Part shown: piece after piece, positions 47,857 through 59,038 of the stretch
Numbering within the stretch: position 1 is the first letter of the stretch
Layout of the letters: each line of letters opens with the position of its first letter
NCBI GenBank assembly: GCA_003868215.1
Contig: QWDQ01000022.1
Location: 1 to 64,000 of the forward strand
DNA from: Pseudophaeomoniella oleicola
Lineage: Eukaryota > Ascomycota > Eurotiomycetes > Phaeomoniellales > Phaeomoniellaceae
Length of the DNA: 64,000 nt
Direction of reading: 5' to 3'
Translations under genes and position numbers: made by a program
The notes under the pieces: model-generated
What the model saw: only the letters and a program-made list of their open reading frames with translations
Database searches by the model: none
What the model was told of the DNA's origin: nothing

Positions 47857-48918
47857 ATGGATTCGAATACATCCTCTTTGAGCACATCTTCGACATACCC
47901 AAGAGTACCACGGCGGCGACGGTGTCTCGTGAAAATGAATGGGAGGTTCATATCCCTCGGGCAAATCCTTACGATCATGTCGCTCGTGATATCTTTCTCT
48001 TCAGCTTCCGACATGCTCAGAGTAGATGTAGAAGCATCCGCGAGCAGGTCGCTCGAGTACAAGAGGCTCGCGAAGAGAGGGGAGATACTAGTTGCGCCGG
48101 ACATTATATTGGGCGTCAGACAAGAGCCTTCAGCTTCTGCCACTGGCTCTCTGCCCGTCTCTGAAGCGTCCACATCAACAACTGAGTCCACGGCGCTACC
48201 ATCTCCGTTTGACTCGGCCTCTCTTGGGAGCAATTTTACATCTGACAGCTGCCCGACATTCATCGACAACTTTCTCGCTAACTCTACCTTTCAGTCGTGT
48301 CTCCCCGTCTCTTTGATGCTCCAGAACTCAGCATCTTTCTTCAAAGCCGAGTCGTCGCCTTTCCTTTTGAGTGTGACTCTGGATACTGCCTGTGGCGCGT
48401 CCTCTTCAATCTGTGCACCGCTCATGCGAACCCTTGCATACGATCTGAAAGAGTACTCGAATTGCGGACAAGATTACAGGAACCAAAACCCGTTGGTCCT
48501 ACAGGCGTATTCGGGCTTGGCGGCTTATGAGCCGATTTACGAGGCAACGTGCCTGAAGAACTCTGAGACTGGAAATTACTGTTTTGCGGATGCAGTCACC
48601 AACACCACCAACCCAAGCGACTCGTACCCTTACTATATTGCCCTCGGCATAGACCTACCCGGAGGCTCGATGCCGACCTGCGACAAGTGTCTGCAGAACA
48701 CTATGGCGATTTTTGCGAACGCTGCGGCAGACCAAAACCAACCTATTAGTCCGACATACATAGCTGCCGCACAGGTGATCGATGTACACTGTGGGCCAAC
48801 CTTTGCCAACACAACAGTGCCAGTGGCAACCATTACCAATGGTAGTGGGCGAGCGATTACCCAGACATTGGGGTTACTATCCGCCACTTCTCTGGTTGTG
48901 ATGTTGCTCTCTCTCTGA
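47857..48918 (+). CDS. DUF7729-type GPI-anchored surface protein
   Basis: Intronless, 353 residues from the first ATG. A basic cluster (PRVPRRRRCLVK) precedes a hydrophobic segment (LGQILTIMSLVISFSSAS) serving as signal peptide or anchor. A Ser/Thr-rich linker leads into a cysteine-rich domain. Landmarks are CPTFIDNFLANSTFQSCLPV, DTACGASSSICAPLM, NQNPLVLQAYSGLAAYEPIY, NYCFADAVTNTTNPSDSYPY, IDLPGGSMPTCDKCLQNTM and IDVHCGPTFANTTV. I recognise this as the fungal DUF7729 domain. A C-terminal hydrophobic stretch (TLGLLSATSLVVMLLSL) after NGSGRA looks like a GPI-attachment signal. It is therefore likely a cell-wall or plasma-membrane glycoprotein of unknown role. Confidence 0.87.
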   Translation: MDSNTSSLSTSSTYPRVPRRRRCLVKMNGRFISLGQILTIMSLVISFSSASDMLRVDVEASASRSLEYKRLAKRGEILVAPDIILGVRQEPSASATGSLPVSEASTSTTESTALPSPFDSASLGSNFTSDSCPTFIDNFLANSTFQSCLPVSLMLQNSASFFKAESSPFLLSVTLDTACGASSSICAPLMRTLAYDLKEYSNCGQDYRNQNPLVLQAYSGLAAYEPIYEATCLKNSETGNYCFADAVTNTTNPSDSYPYYIALGIDLPGGSMPTCDKCLQNTMAIFANAAADQNQPISPTYIAAAQVIDVHCGPTFANTTVPVATITNGSGRAITQTLGLLSATSLVVMLLSL

Positions 48919-50281
48919 GAGTATTGATGAATTCTGCGCATGTTTTCTCACGACGATCACGACGAATTTCTTTTATTATACTCGCCCTCTACGAGCGTCA
49001 TGAGTTTTCTTGTATTATACCCGTTTCTTAGCGGTGGCGGCACGATCGCACTGCACTCTAGGGCGCTATTTTCCCTTTCTCTTCATAAAAGACATTTTGA
49101 TCATTAGCGACGGAGCCGGGTATGGAACTTTAGGGTAAAACATGAAGGACCACGAGGTTGTGGTCTTTTCCTCTGGGATACTACAAACTGTACAGTACAA
49201 TAATCATTATCATTTAATATATAGTCAATGCTCACCTACATACTGATCTACAACTGTTTACGATCCTGCTGAACATGTCTATCACGGGAGATAACAGTTG
49301 GCGCCACTCGAGCGATGCGAGTTGCATGACGAAAAGTTGGGAGCATAGCAGCAAAAAGGCTGTACGTTGTAGCATCTGCAGGTTCACCATTGCCCGTGTG
49401 ATGATAATGCAGTGTAACGTCTCTGCTGATTTCGATACCTCCAAGATGCAGCTTTACTTATTTATCCGACGCAATCACTTCAGCGATAACGAAGAAGCTT
49501 GGGCAGAAGCTTGGGCAGAAGCATTAGCATCAGCATCCGCATGCATCCCCTGTGCATCGTTGCAGTTTGTGTTGACCGCACGGATGCGAATGAGGTGATG
49601 GGGAGAAATGATTGGTGGTTGGCAGAGAAGCTAAAGCAGGCGTGATCACATAGCCGCAGCCAGTCATCACCTTCTCCCCTCACCGTCTTGATGGACTGCA
49701 GCGATTCCCGATGTCTACTGCGTAGTACTGCGCAGTATGTCCGAAGAGCAGATCCCGTTCATTGGGCGCGTAAATTCATCTTATCCCACCTTTCGTCTGC
49801 ACCGCCGGCGGTTCGGGCTGCTTTCTTACTCGGTAAGCTGCTTACGATGGGGCGAGCCGTGGTCGAATATCACACTCTCTATCGCTCGAGAAGAAAGATC
49901 CAATGAGCCTCGTAAACGCTTGCATTCCAGCTCCCGATCCTGGTAGTTCCCTTTTATGATAATCATGTCCACGCAACCTCGCTCCGGCTGACCTCTTCTC
50001 TGACCTGCACTCTCTGTTTCTTGCCTCTCGTTCTCATCGTTGCTCTCAGTGCAGAATCCCAATTAGCCAGAGCGACCTCACTTACAATCCTTCATCCAGT
50101 CATCGGTATATAATCATCACCAGCTGGCCTGGCGTCTTAGCTTTGTCTTTTTCTATATTACAGCAATAGCGGTGATCTAACCGCCAATCTCAGTGCTGTG
50201 CACGGTGATCACTTTCGTGAGATAGCAGCATTGCCAAACACACCTCGTAATTCCGACGATAACCTCATCACCATCGCAAAC
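48919..50281. other. Intergenic region, 1.4 kb
   Basis: 3' UTR of the DUF7729 gene and promoter of the next plus-strand gene. It contains a tandem pair of a 12-bp unit around AGAAGCTTGGGC (49,493-49,520) running into a GCATTA/GCATCA-rich segment, and a degenerate CTACTGCGTAGTA palindrome at 49,716. No gene supported. Confidence 0.45.
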
Positions 50282-51533
50282 ATGTTCATCTCGAAAGTCT
50301 ACCGCCCATATGCGTCCAAGTGGCCGTGGTACGCCTGCTTGGCTCTCGAATTCCCAATGTCGGTCGGCCTCCTTACGCTGTTCGGGATTGCAGACCCCGA
50401 CACCTACAGAAAGAAGCTGTGGGAAGATGGTGCAAAGAACGGGTTCAATTCAAGCCCGAAGGCACAGATATATGCGGCAGCAAACTATCAACCCTACAAG
50501 ATCCCAGGGGTATGGAGTCAATTGTATGAGACCACAATCACTACCACGCCTGTTTCAATTTTGATGAAGCTAACAGACATGGCGCAGTATTACCAACTGG
50601 AACTTCGTCATCGCCATACTGGTGCTCTTTGTCATGCTCGCAAAGGTGCGTCCGGCTTGACCTCCAGACTTGAGCGCTCTCACTGACCGGGGATTACCAG
50701 GTTGTGATGTTCATCCTCCACCTCTTCCCACCACTTCTGAGCCTCTTCACCCATTCGGCTCTCCTGGCCCTCTATGCAGTATCTGTCGCCTATCAAGCCG
50801 GATCCGATATGAGCGATCCTGCGCACCCTCAACCGGGCCCACCCTGGTACATCACCAAATCTTGCTCGGTAGCTGTGGACAAAAACAATGTTCACTACTG
50901 TAAACAAGCCAAAGCAGCATTTGCGTGCTCCATAATCGTACTGTAAGTTCTTGATATCTCCACGATTGAGGTGAACCTTCTAACGTTCGCAGCGTTGTCT
51001 ACGCTTTCCATGTTCTCCATGCATTGTTTTCGCTCTGGCCTAGTAAAGAGACCCGGGCCACGCACTCTGAGAAGACATCACGCGCGAGATCGGCCTATGC
51101 TGAAGCTGCAGCTCTAACACCCGCTCCTTCGACTGCACACCGTTCTCTCTTTCCCGCCTCTATTCGATCTCCTATGTTCTCGCCTTCAGATCCGGAAAAC
51201 ACCGAAATGAAGGGGTCATGGGGCAGAGAAGCTCTCGAACGTGGTACATTTGGCGGATTGCAACCCATGACGCCACGCACGCACGCATTTAATCGTCTTG
51301 GTGGGACAAAAGATCTACCGTTACGAAATCACTTCTCGAGTCCCAACGCGCCGAGGAGCCCAACATTCGGAGTGAAGTCCCCACTTGCCACGACCTTCGA
51401 GAGCGCGCATGAGATGGAGCGGGGCGAGACGCCTCCTCCCTCTGAAGTTCCTGAAGGGTCGATAGGAGAAAGAGGTCGTGGCCCGATGTACTTCCCACCA
51501 CCTCCGAAGGTTTCCGGGAAAGGGACGAAATGA
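50282..51533 (+). CDS. Four-TM membrane protein with disordered C-terminal tail
   Basis: Exons 50282-50523, 50588-50645, 50701-50942 and 50993-51533 give 360 residues, all joined in phase (SQ|FITNW, LAK|VVMF, IVL|VVYAF). Four hydrophobic segments are visible: WYACLALEFPMSVGLLTLFG, NFVIAILVLFVMLAKVVMFI, LLSLFTHSALLALYAVSVAY and ACSIIVLVVYAFHVLHALF. Between TM3 and TM4 is a loop with PGPPWYITKSC and CKQA, whose cysteines may pair. This is the pattern of MARVEL-like fungal membrane proteins with unknown function. The tail of about 160 residues is Ser/Pro/Arg-rich and probably cytoplasmic, with several SP/TP sites. Small exons were assigned from GT-AG sites and frame continuity. Confidence 0.85.
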
Positions 51534-52639
51534 GAGAACGGGACAGGCGTTGACATGGAAACTGCATATTGGGAGCAAGGTGTAACGAATACTTCCCTGG
51601 AAGTGGGATGTGGTAGAACCGGTGGCTAAGAAGAGCAACTGGCAACGCACCCGGGAAGAGACCACCAGTGTTGTTATTCCACATTACCCGTTAGAGCTAT
51701 CTGAACAGATCGCTCATCGTTGGACAACTTTCTTTGTCAATACTCTGCTGATTTAGCGGCACATAATGTACATTTACTTTCCTTTAGGATACTCACTCTC
51801 CTATCTACCTACAACAAAATACGAGCGGCATCATTCAGTACATTTTCCCCCGTCGAACCCATCTGTAAGTCCGTATTCACATCAGTAACCCGTAGTTACC
51901 TTTACTTCCGTCACGAGTATTTCTGGGTACACTGTAGTATGTACCTATTTTGCCAGAGGTCTTGATTGACTCACTCATTATATCTCTTATCAGCAGCTCA
52001 AGTCGACAATTAACGATCTAGAATTTCCCCGCGGATATACTAGATTACAGAGTAATTAACCCACCACCGACTCGGAAATGGTGGGCACCTCTTCTTCTTC
52101 TCTCATAATTGAGATCTCATATTGTAATGATATCTCCTAGGAACAAATGATCATCATCAATTCGGTGATTGATGATTGGTTACTTTGGTCTTCACTATGC
52201 CATGCACGCCTTTTCTTTTGGTTCGGGATCTTTAATTCGGTTACAGTAGCAGATGATGAGGAATATCCCATGGATATTTTCTGAGGTTTCCTTTTGAATG
52301 TCAGTGACGTTTTCTTTTCCACTTGTGAGACAATTCGTGACTTTGTTAAGGTCATTGAGATCTGTCTATCTATCTGACCCTTACTTTTCTTTCTTTTCTT
52401 GTTTTTTCTTCGTGATCTGATCAATGCCCTTTTTGCTTCTTCCTTAGCTTGTGTATGAGTTTGTAGCTGTTTCCCATTCACGTTGAACCGTGGAGGATTC
52501 GGGTTGATCTTCCTTGACGTACTAAGCCATTGGATCTCCATCTTTTTGTTCCGAATCTGTATCGTCTATCTATAGACTCTCCGTGTTGAATCGATACCCG
52601 GGTTCGCTGCGACCCCTTCCCCCGTGACAGCTTCTCGTC
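51534..52639. other. Intergenic region, 1.1 kb
   Basis: 3' UTR of the preceding gene and promoter of the SDR gene; no gene supported. A minus-strand open frame at 52,137-52,541 is Lys/Ser-rich and AT-driven and looks non-coding. Confidence 0.45.
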
Positions 52640-53585
52640 ATGGCTTTGAAGGAATCCGAGTCGGAGTACTTCTCGCCTTATAGGGCAGACGGAAAGTTAT
52701 TTGGGTTCGTGTGCGTGGTCACCGGAGCTGATGGGCCGATTGGGCAAGCGATTGTCGCTGAACTGGCTGGTGAGATATCCGGCATTATATTCTTTGCTAT
52801 AAGCAGCATGGCTAATGATGCCTTCTCCTTGGCCAGCTCACGGCGCCGCCTGCGTCTATGCTTGTAGTCCGTCTCAAACAGACACCCCGAGCACGTCCAC
52901 CGCTCCTCAAGAAGATGCAACCCAATATCCAAACACGAAGATAATCCCCTACCCTTACACCATAACTTCCGAATCCGAGACACTTGCCCTCATCGACGAA
53001 GCCCTCAATGCCTGGGGCCGACTCGACATCTGGGTCACCGCCTCCAGCCTCCTCGGCCCCCAGTCCATAACCTCCACGACCCCCGCAGACCTCTACAAAT
53101 GCTTCGAAGCGAACTCACTCGCGCCCTTCTTCGCCCTTAAATATGCCCCCGCCGCAATGGCCAAAACGACCCCGAAAGGCAACTACCCGAATGCGGCGCC
53201 CAAAGACCAAAAATACGGCAGTATCATCGTCGTGACCAGCGCCGCGAGCACCTACGGCGGCTGCTGGGGCCCCTGCTACACCATGACGTCCCACGCCGCC
53301 CTCGGCGTCGTCCGCTCCGGCGTCTCCGTCCTCAAAGGCTCCGGCATCCGCATCAACGCCATCAGCCCCGGCACCATCGACGTCGGCGTCTCGCTCGAAC
53401 CGAACCAATCCCACATGTCCGATCATCTCTCCGCGACCGTCGGCCTTGAACGCGCCGGTTCCCCCGTCGAAATCGCCCGTGTCGCCGGCTTTCTGGCCAG
53501 CGGTTTCAGCGCGTACATGACCGGCGCGAACCTGGTGGTCGACGGTGGTGCGACGCAGATGGGACCATCGATGGTACCGATATAG
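52640..53585 (+). CDS. Short-chain dehydrogenase/reductase with altered active site
   Basis: Rossmann-fold SDR. Exons 52640-52769 and 52837-53585 encode 292 residues (join G|CT gives ELAAHGAACVYA; intron 67 bp). The nucleotide-binding motif is VVTGADGPIGQAIV. The usual active-site Ser is in IIVVTSAASTYGG, and the Tyr would be in CYTMTSHAALGVVRS. The expected YxxxK there reads YTMTS, so the catalytic lysine is replaced by serine. INAISPGTID and SAYMTGANLVVDGGATQMGP match the usual C-terminal motifs of classical SDRs. The enzyme may therefore be inactive, have changed chemistry, or bind nucleotide without turning over. Substrate is unknown. The second exon is strikingly GC-rich compared with the first exon and its surroundings. 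Confidence 0.9.
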
Positions 53586-54265
53586 ATTTTTCCCTTGTGC
53601 TGTCTGACTGAGTTAGGTCTCCAGAGGAAAGAGGGGGGGATGGGATCGGCAGAGTGTGGAAACGGAAGGAAATGACTACAATTGAATACGGATTTTTTAT
53701 TAGAGACTCGAAAAGTAAAAAACGTCGCCGATTGAAACCGGCTGTACATCCATACATAAGTACGTACGTACGTATGGGTGTGTGTGCGTCCGTCCGTCCG
53801 TACCTATGCATGTGTGTTTTCATATACCTACCGCTAATTACCTAAGAAGAAGAAAAGGACGAACGGGGGAACGATTAAAAAAACCCCCCTGAACCAAAAC
53901 CACCCCGTTTTTGTGCCCCTTGTTTGTTTGATATAATACCACTGTATCGGGCATGTTTTTTTTGTGTATGTCTACCTAACTTACCTCATATATGTTTTCT
54001 GGATGGGGAGGTCATCGAAAGAATTGCCACAATCTTCAGGGAGGGGATAGGTTTTGATGGATTGGACAACAGATGGATGGACAGGATTGTACAAATGGAT
54101 GGGACAGTAAAATGTCTAGGCATACATAGATTTATATATATTACATATACACCAATCAAATAAAATTCGCTCTCAAAAGGTCCCTTCTCATCTGTTCTCC
54201 TCTTGTTTCTCTTCTTCTTTCTTTCTTTCTCATGTAAGCGAGCAAGTCAAAATCTCCTGTTTTTT
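53586..54265. other. Convergent 3' flank, 680 bp
   Basis: Between two convergent genes. Rich in simple sequence: ACGT and GTCC repeats (53,758-53,801) and A/C homopolymers near 53,875-53,890. No gene. Confidence 0.5.
53758..53801. repeat. TACG and GTCC tetranucleotide repeats
   Basis: A (TACG)n tract followed, after a GT-rich spacer, by a (GTCC)n tract in the 3' flank of the SDR gene. Confidence 0.8.
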
Positions 54266-54292
54266 TCAGGCTTTACTTTTCTGTTTCCGAGA

Positions 54293-54329
<37 letters not shown>

Positions 54330-55375
54330 TGCTGAGGGATCAAACTTTCGATCTTCTTCACAAACACATCGCTCTTTGCGAGGCCGTACGTCTGGTTGTT
54401 TCGCAGTTGTGTGACCACCTGGTCGAGGAGGGGGACGCGCTGTTTTTGTAGTTCTGGGTACACGCCTCGGATGTAGACGTCGGCGAGGGTTTTGGATTGG
54501 TCGGTCATGCCTTCGAATTCGATCGGTTTGACCGGATGTTCTTCTCCCGTCTCTTCGATTTTGCGTTCGGCGATTTCGACTTGCATCTCGGAGACGAGGG
54601 AGAGGATGCGTTGTTTTTCGTCGGCGGATTCGAAGGAGACGAGCTCGCCTTTGATCACGCGCGTAGCTAGCTCGTGGTCGGGTTCGTGGCCGTGGGGGAA
54701 GCGGCGGGCGAGCCATCGGAGTTGCTCTTCGATGCTCTCAAGTTGTGACATATGGTTGGTAGGAAATGAAGGCCAGTCGTTTCGAAGAGATTCAATTGTA
54801 ATGTCGACGGGTTCGTAGGCTTTGGTCTCTTGCTTGGGAGAAGGATCGATCATCTCCTGGAATGCTTCTTTAAAGGTTGCAGCTTCTTCGGGATCTGCCT
54901 CTTCGAACCGTCGAGGGGAGCGATTGGGCCCCCGGCCGCGTGGGCCTTGACCTTTACGATTGGCTTGAATAGCTCCAGCGACGAATTTGTTAACTGCGAC
55001 CTTGCCCTGGTCCCCTCTCTGGCCCCCACCTTGACCAGGCTTGGAAAGCCTGAGATTTGCAGGACGATTGAGCATCTTGGCTGGTGCTTTTAATATCTGA
55101 CCTGGCGGTGGTCTGCGAATAGTAGTCGATGAACCTGACGCAGCTTGTATTGTTCGTGCCATATTCGCCATTCTGTCCGGTCTGGGAGCCCGAGTGGCAC
55201 TCTGAGGCTTAGCTGTAACAATGTTAACCTCCGGTTGCATAGAATGCCATTCAACTTCGTACCATTTCCATCTCGGGAGTCCGCAAGTTGACTGGCAGAG
55301 TGCGAAAATTCTCGCAGAGAGGCAGCAAAAAGTCGGTCGAGCTGCAAAATGTCGGCAGCAGGTTTGCGCCTGCAT
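54266..55375 (-). CDS. Probable mitochondrial protein with C-terminal polyglutamine
   Basis: Single frame of 369 residues from the first true ATG; the frame upstream has only a TTG. The N-terminus (MQAQTCCRHFAARPTFCCLS) is basic and acid-poor, typical of a mitochondrial presequence. A basic, Gly/Arg-rich linker (NRKGQGPRGRGPNRSPRRFE) follows. The C-terminal half is helical and charged (LESIEEQLRWLARRFPHGHE, RVIKGELVSFESADEKQRIL, DVYIRGVYPELQKQRVPLLD). It ends with a run of 14 glutamines and a lysine-rich tail. The C-terminal pattern resembles uncharacterised fungal mitochondrial proteins that I associate loosely with the mitoribosome; that link is weak. The glutamine codons form a CAG repeat at 54,294-54,334. 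Confidence 0.75.
54294..54334 (-). repeat. CAG repeat encoding polyglutamine
   Basis: About fourteen CAG codons with one CAA interruption, inside the coding sequence. Such tracts vary in length between isolates. Confidence 0.9.
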
Positions 55376-56366
55376 GTACACTGTAATTGGTACATCCTGG
55401 GTAGTTGGCACACTCTCATGTGTGCTGATCAACCCGCGAAGAAGAGAGCAGTGAGATGCGAATATCAAAAAGCGTTCTGCGCTCGGTGGGGCTTGGTCTG
55501 CCGTAGTCAGGCCTTCCGCGGACTACTCCACTCAACCGTTAAGATCACCGTCTGCCGTAAAGCCAGGCGATCTTTCTATGTATCTTCTCATAATTGCCTA
55601 TTTCGACGTTTTTCTATTGTGATTGTTACTATCACTACTGTCAAGTGATGGCTCTACAGACGATCCGTTCATGTCTTGCTATCTACCCGGAGCGCTGATT
55701 GCCATTCTACTCATCATGGAGTTCGTCTGATGTTAGGAAGCATGCAACGTCTTTCAGTAACACCAAACTAAGCAGTCCGTCGTTCAGCAAAGAAACTTGC
55801 AGCTTCACGAGCAGTCAGCTTTCGACGATAGCTCTACTAATCCCCAATGACCAGCCAGTTCAATGCAGCACCTGTTTAAGATCTGCCGGTACTCAGTGAG
55901 GAGTGGACCCGGATATCGTTAGACACTGCGAATACACTTCCGGTATCTCGCATGAGATCTTTGATCGGACTTTATTTCGTTCATTTTTGACTTCACGAAT
56001 TGGCTTTCAATAACCGTCAATGTTGTTGTACATCCTGAAGCTCTCAGCTTCCCTCTTCCCTTGTACGTAGGCTCTTCGAACAACCGTGGTCCACCTCCTA
56101 TCGAGGTTGAAGAAGGTAAAGTGCACCATTTTCTCCTTGTGTCGAATTGCATCTTTTGGCCATCAAACGAGGACTATGCCAAACGTTATCCTTTCAGAGA
56201 CTTTGTTGTTAGGGCAATGATATCTCTGTTTTCAGATCACTGGGAATATATATGAACTCAGGATACCCAGGCAAAGCTTTGAAGCTATCTGCACATTCGT
56301 TTCATCTACTTCTCAGGGACTCAGTCAGTCAATACATTCGTTTTACTATCTACTACCCACGATAAT
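55376..56366. other. Divergent intergenic region, 1 kb
   Basis: Between two divergent genes, so promoters are expected at each end. No motif or gene could be supported. Confidence 0.45.
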
Positions 56367-56953
56367 ATGAAGTATCTTGTCCTCGCCGGAGCTATTGCTC
56401 TCGCCTCTACTTCACCGGTGGCTGCACAAGTCGCCAATGGCACTGGCTCAGAGTCTCCCTATAGCAACAGCACGATGACTGATGCCGCTGACACCGGAAG
56501 CGCGGCTGCTACCACTTCCTATACTACCTACAATGGTAAGTTACGCACCTGCTCATGATGACGTGAATGGCCAGCTCATTTCTCTCGTACTTAGTGACCG
56601 TAGAGTCAATGTCTCCTGTCACTACTATGGCTGCCGGCAGTGCTGCTGCCAGCACAGCTGCTCCTGGTACAGCGGCAGAACCGACCCCCGATAGCGGCTC
56701 GGCTGGCTCCGCAGCCGGGTCTGGTTGGGGTGCTGTCTCGACCTGCATGTGCAGCGGCAGCGAGAGTAGCCCATCGGCTGCTGCGACCAGCGTTGCTGCC
56801 ATGTCTTGGGACTCTGCCAGTGCTGCTACCACCTCTTGGAGCTCTCCAGACACTACAACAAGCATGACTCCATACACAGGTGCAGCTTCTCAGCCTGCTA
56901 TACATCTTACAGCTGCAGGCTTAATTGCCGTGGCGGTTGCCCTCCTGCTATAG
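56367..56953 (+). CDS. Small Ala/Ser/Thr-rich GPI-type secreted protein
   Basis: Exons 56367-56535 and 56595-56953 give 175 residues (G|TG join, 59-bp intron GTAAGT...CTTAG). A clear signal peptide (MKYLVLAGAIALASTSPVAA) is followed by an N-glycosylation-rich stretch and low-complexity Ala/Ser/Thr sequence. The only cysteines of the mature part sit in STCMCSGS. A C-terminal hydrophobic tail (IHLTAAGLIAVAVALLL) preceded by small residues suggests GPI attachment. It is probably a heavily O-glycosylated wall protein; no domain family recognised. Fast-evolving proteins of this type are often lineage-specific. Confidence 0.8.
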
Positions 56954-58064
56954 TATGGCTCGTCCATCGCTCCACCATCGTTTTGATCCTATGGTCGCAG
57001 CGCAACAGAGGCTTGCAACTTGACAGGCTTCAATGTTTACAGCTTTCATTTGCTGTCGAGGCGTCCAATGAGAGGACTAATCTGTCGGATTTTTGGGAAC
57101 CTCTGTTGACCAATTTTCCTGGCATAAATTGGAAAGATCTACGAAAGAAAGACGTATCTTGCAGCGTCAGCATCACAAAATCAATATCATCAATGGTTCG
57201 AATTATCTTGATCTCTTTCCTAGCCTTTTCCCATTCAACACAACCATGACCAGGAGAAGGACCTTGGCTTCAACTCAAGCTGAGGCCAAACATCACACAC
57301 CGCACGAAATCAAACGTTCCTGAACCCTAATCCAATGCATTTCCCTTATTCCCTGTAACGTTATAATTTATCACATGTCTCACATTTTCCCCGCAAGCGG
57401 CAATTTTTATATATATAAAGAAATGGAACTTTGCGGTTCCCATCAAAACATCCCATCCTCTTGATAGGTATCTATATTGACGAATACTTCGCCTGTCGTC
57501 GTTACCTTACGCTACACCAGTAGATGGGTGACTGAAGCAGGTACCAAAGTGTGTATTAACCAGACAACTTGCAACATTCCGGAAACAGATAGACAATGCG
57601 TGAAGAAGAAAAGGGAGAGTCAGTCGGCTTTTGGTTCCGGATAGATCCGGAGGTGTAGTTTTAATTGGTGATTTAAATATTATTATTACTAGTATATGGT
57701 ATGTATCACCTTGTTTGTTCACTGCTTCTTTCCAAGTACCTATGTACTAATCTCAATAGAGAAACCCCCTTATCCCCCTTGTCCGGATTAAATGTCCCTT
57801 TTTTCCCCGACTGTAGGCTTCCATGAGCAATGTACGGTATGTATCGCTAGATACATAAGCTTGGGGGCACACGAAGTGCTGCAGCATTGATAGTATCGTA
57901 ACGTCGTTTTGATGATTTCAGATAGATTGGTCGATGTCGACGCCAAATTGTCGGGAGTTTTGATATATATATATATAAAAGGAGTGAAATATAACCCCAA
58001 GATAAAGAGAGAGAGAGAGAGACAAGTGAGGTAGAAATGTATTGCGATGTCGCTTTCTTGATTT
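56954..58064. other. Intergenic region, 1.1 kb
   Basis: 3' UTR of the GPI-type protein and 3' side of the small minus-strand ORF. Contains TA tracts (near 57,408 and 57,963) and a GA repeat (58,006-58,022). No further gene supported. Confidence 0.45.
58006..58022. repeat. GA dinucleotide microsatellite
   Basis: Short GA tract just downstream of the small ORF. Confidence 0.75.
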
Positions 58065-58256
58065 CTATTTCAAGCCAGAGGATGTGAGTCTAGCCATCGA
58101 GTAAGCCGGATGCTTGAATGACCATGCTTTCGGCGGCGCGCGACGCTCCGTCTTCTGTTTCTTCTTCTCAGTCGAGTTTGTCGAGGTCGATGAGGAACGA
58201 CGGTGATACGGCACGGTGTCGTGGAAGGTCAGACGGGGTAGAGTGGTGAAGTTCAT
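58065..58256 (-). CDS. Small basic ORF, 63 residues
   Basis: From ATG at 58,256: MNFTTLPRLTFHDTVPYHRR, then a Ser/Thr/Lys-rich middle (STNSTEKKKQKTERR) and AWSFKHPAYSMARLTSSGLK at the end. No signal peptide, membrane span or known domain. The composition, defined ends and absence of competing frames suggest a real small gene, and the C-terminal motif looks conserved-like, but I cannot name a family. An upstream continuation of the frame seems to be 5' UTR. Confidence 0.5.
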   Translation of the reverse strand: MNFTTLPRLTFHDTVPYHRRSSSTSTNSTEKKKQKTERRAPPKAWSFKHPAYSMARLTSSGLK

Positions 58257-59038
58257 GTTGTTGATGAGGGTTTGATCTAGCTGTAGAGAAAGAGGTTTGA
58301 AGGCTTGATTGATGACAGTATGTAGGTGTGTGTGAAGATATGAGGTTCTGGCTAATGTTCTGCTTATGTGAACAAGAGTCTCAGAGGAAGACCTACCTTC
58401 TATATATACTATATATGCTTCGTATAATTGACCAACCTTTTCTCTCATTCACAGCCTCAAAGGGTTCCAACTCCCCAGCGTGACCTTCGTCGTGAACCCC
58501 GAAACAAGAGATTTTCGAATTCCGCAAGCCGCATCCTGAGAAGTTTGCAGCAAGGAGACGGAGTACAATGACCAAGGATCGATTTTTTACATAATCAGTG
58601 AAACATCGGGGGCTGGAAAAGACCAAAGACTTCGTCACGTTCGAAGAAAAAACCAAAACAGAGAGCTGATTCAGGCATAGTAACGTAAAAGACGGGTGGA
58701 AAATTCGGGTAAACACAGCAAAGAAAATTTGCATGAGATTTTCGTGGCAACCCAGAGGCAACAACGTGAAAAATTCGGAACATTGACACGGAAAAAAGAA
58801 TATCTATTCTTGATGCGGATTCAAAAAACATGACCTTAACGCTGCCAGTAGCAACCGAAGTAACGTTGTGAGGTAAAAGTTTTTGAATTGGTCGACGAAG
58901 AAATTTTGATGTTCGGGTATCGTCGGTAAACGACGGCTAGGGAAGAATATGACAAGAAAGCAACCAACTCCCATCCAATTGGGTATCATACACGATGGAA
59001 TGCCAACGAATCAGGTGATCTAGGAAAAAGCTGCATTT
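58257..59038. other. Intergenic, 780 bp
   Basis: Promoter side of the small basic ORF and 3' UTR of TPC1. Open frames here are AT-rich and unsupported. Confidence 0.4.

Noticed and set aside
52137-52541. 134-codon Lys-rich minus-strand frame
   Set aside because: Composition follows A/T-rich simple sequence; no conserved motif.
52580-52620. GGGTTCG word resembling a tRNA B-box
   Set aside because: No matching A-box or cloverleaf arms at the right distance.
55170-55260. Possible 50-bp intron (GTACGA...ACAG) in the polyQ protein gene
   Set aside because: Removal would shift the frame into an immediate stop, so the segment is kept as coding.
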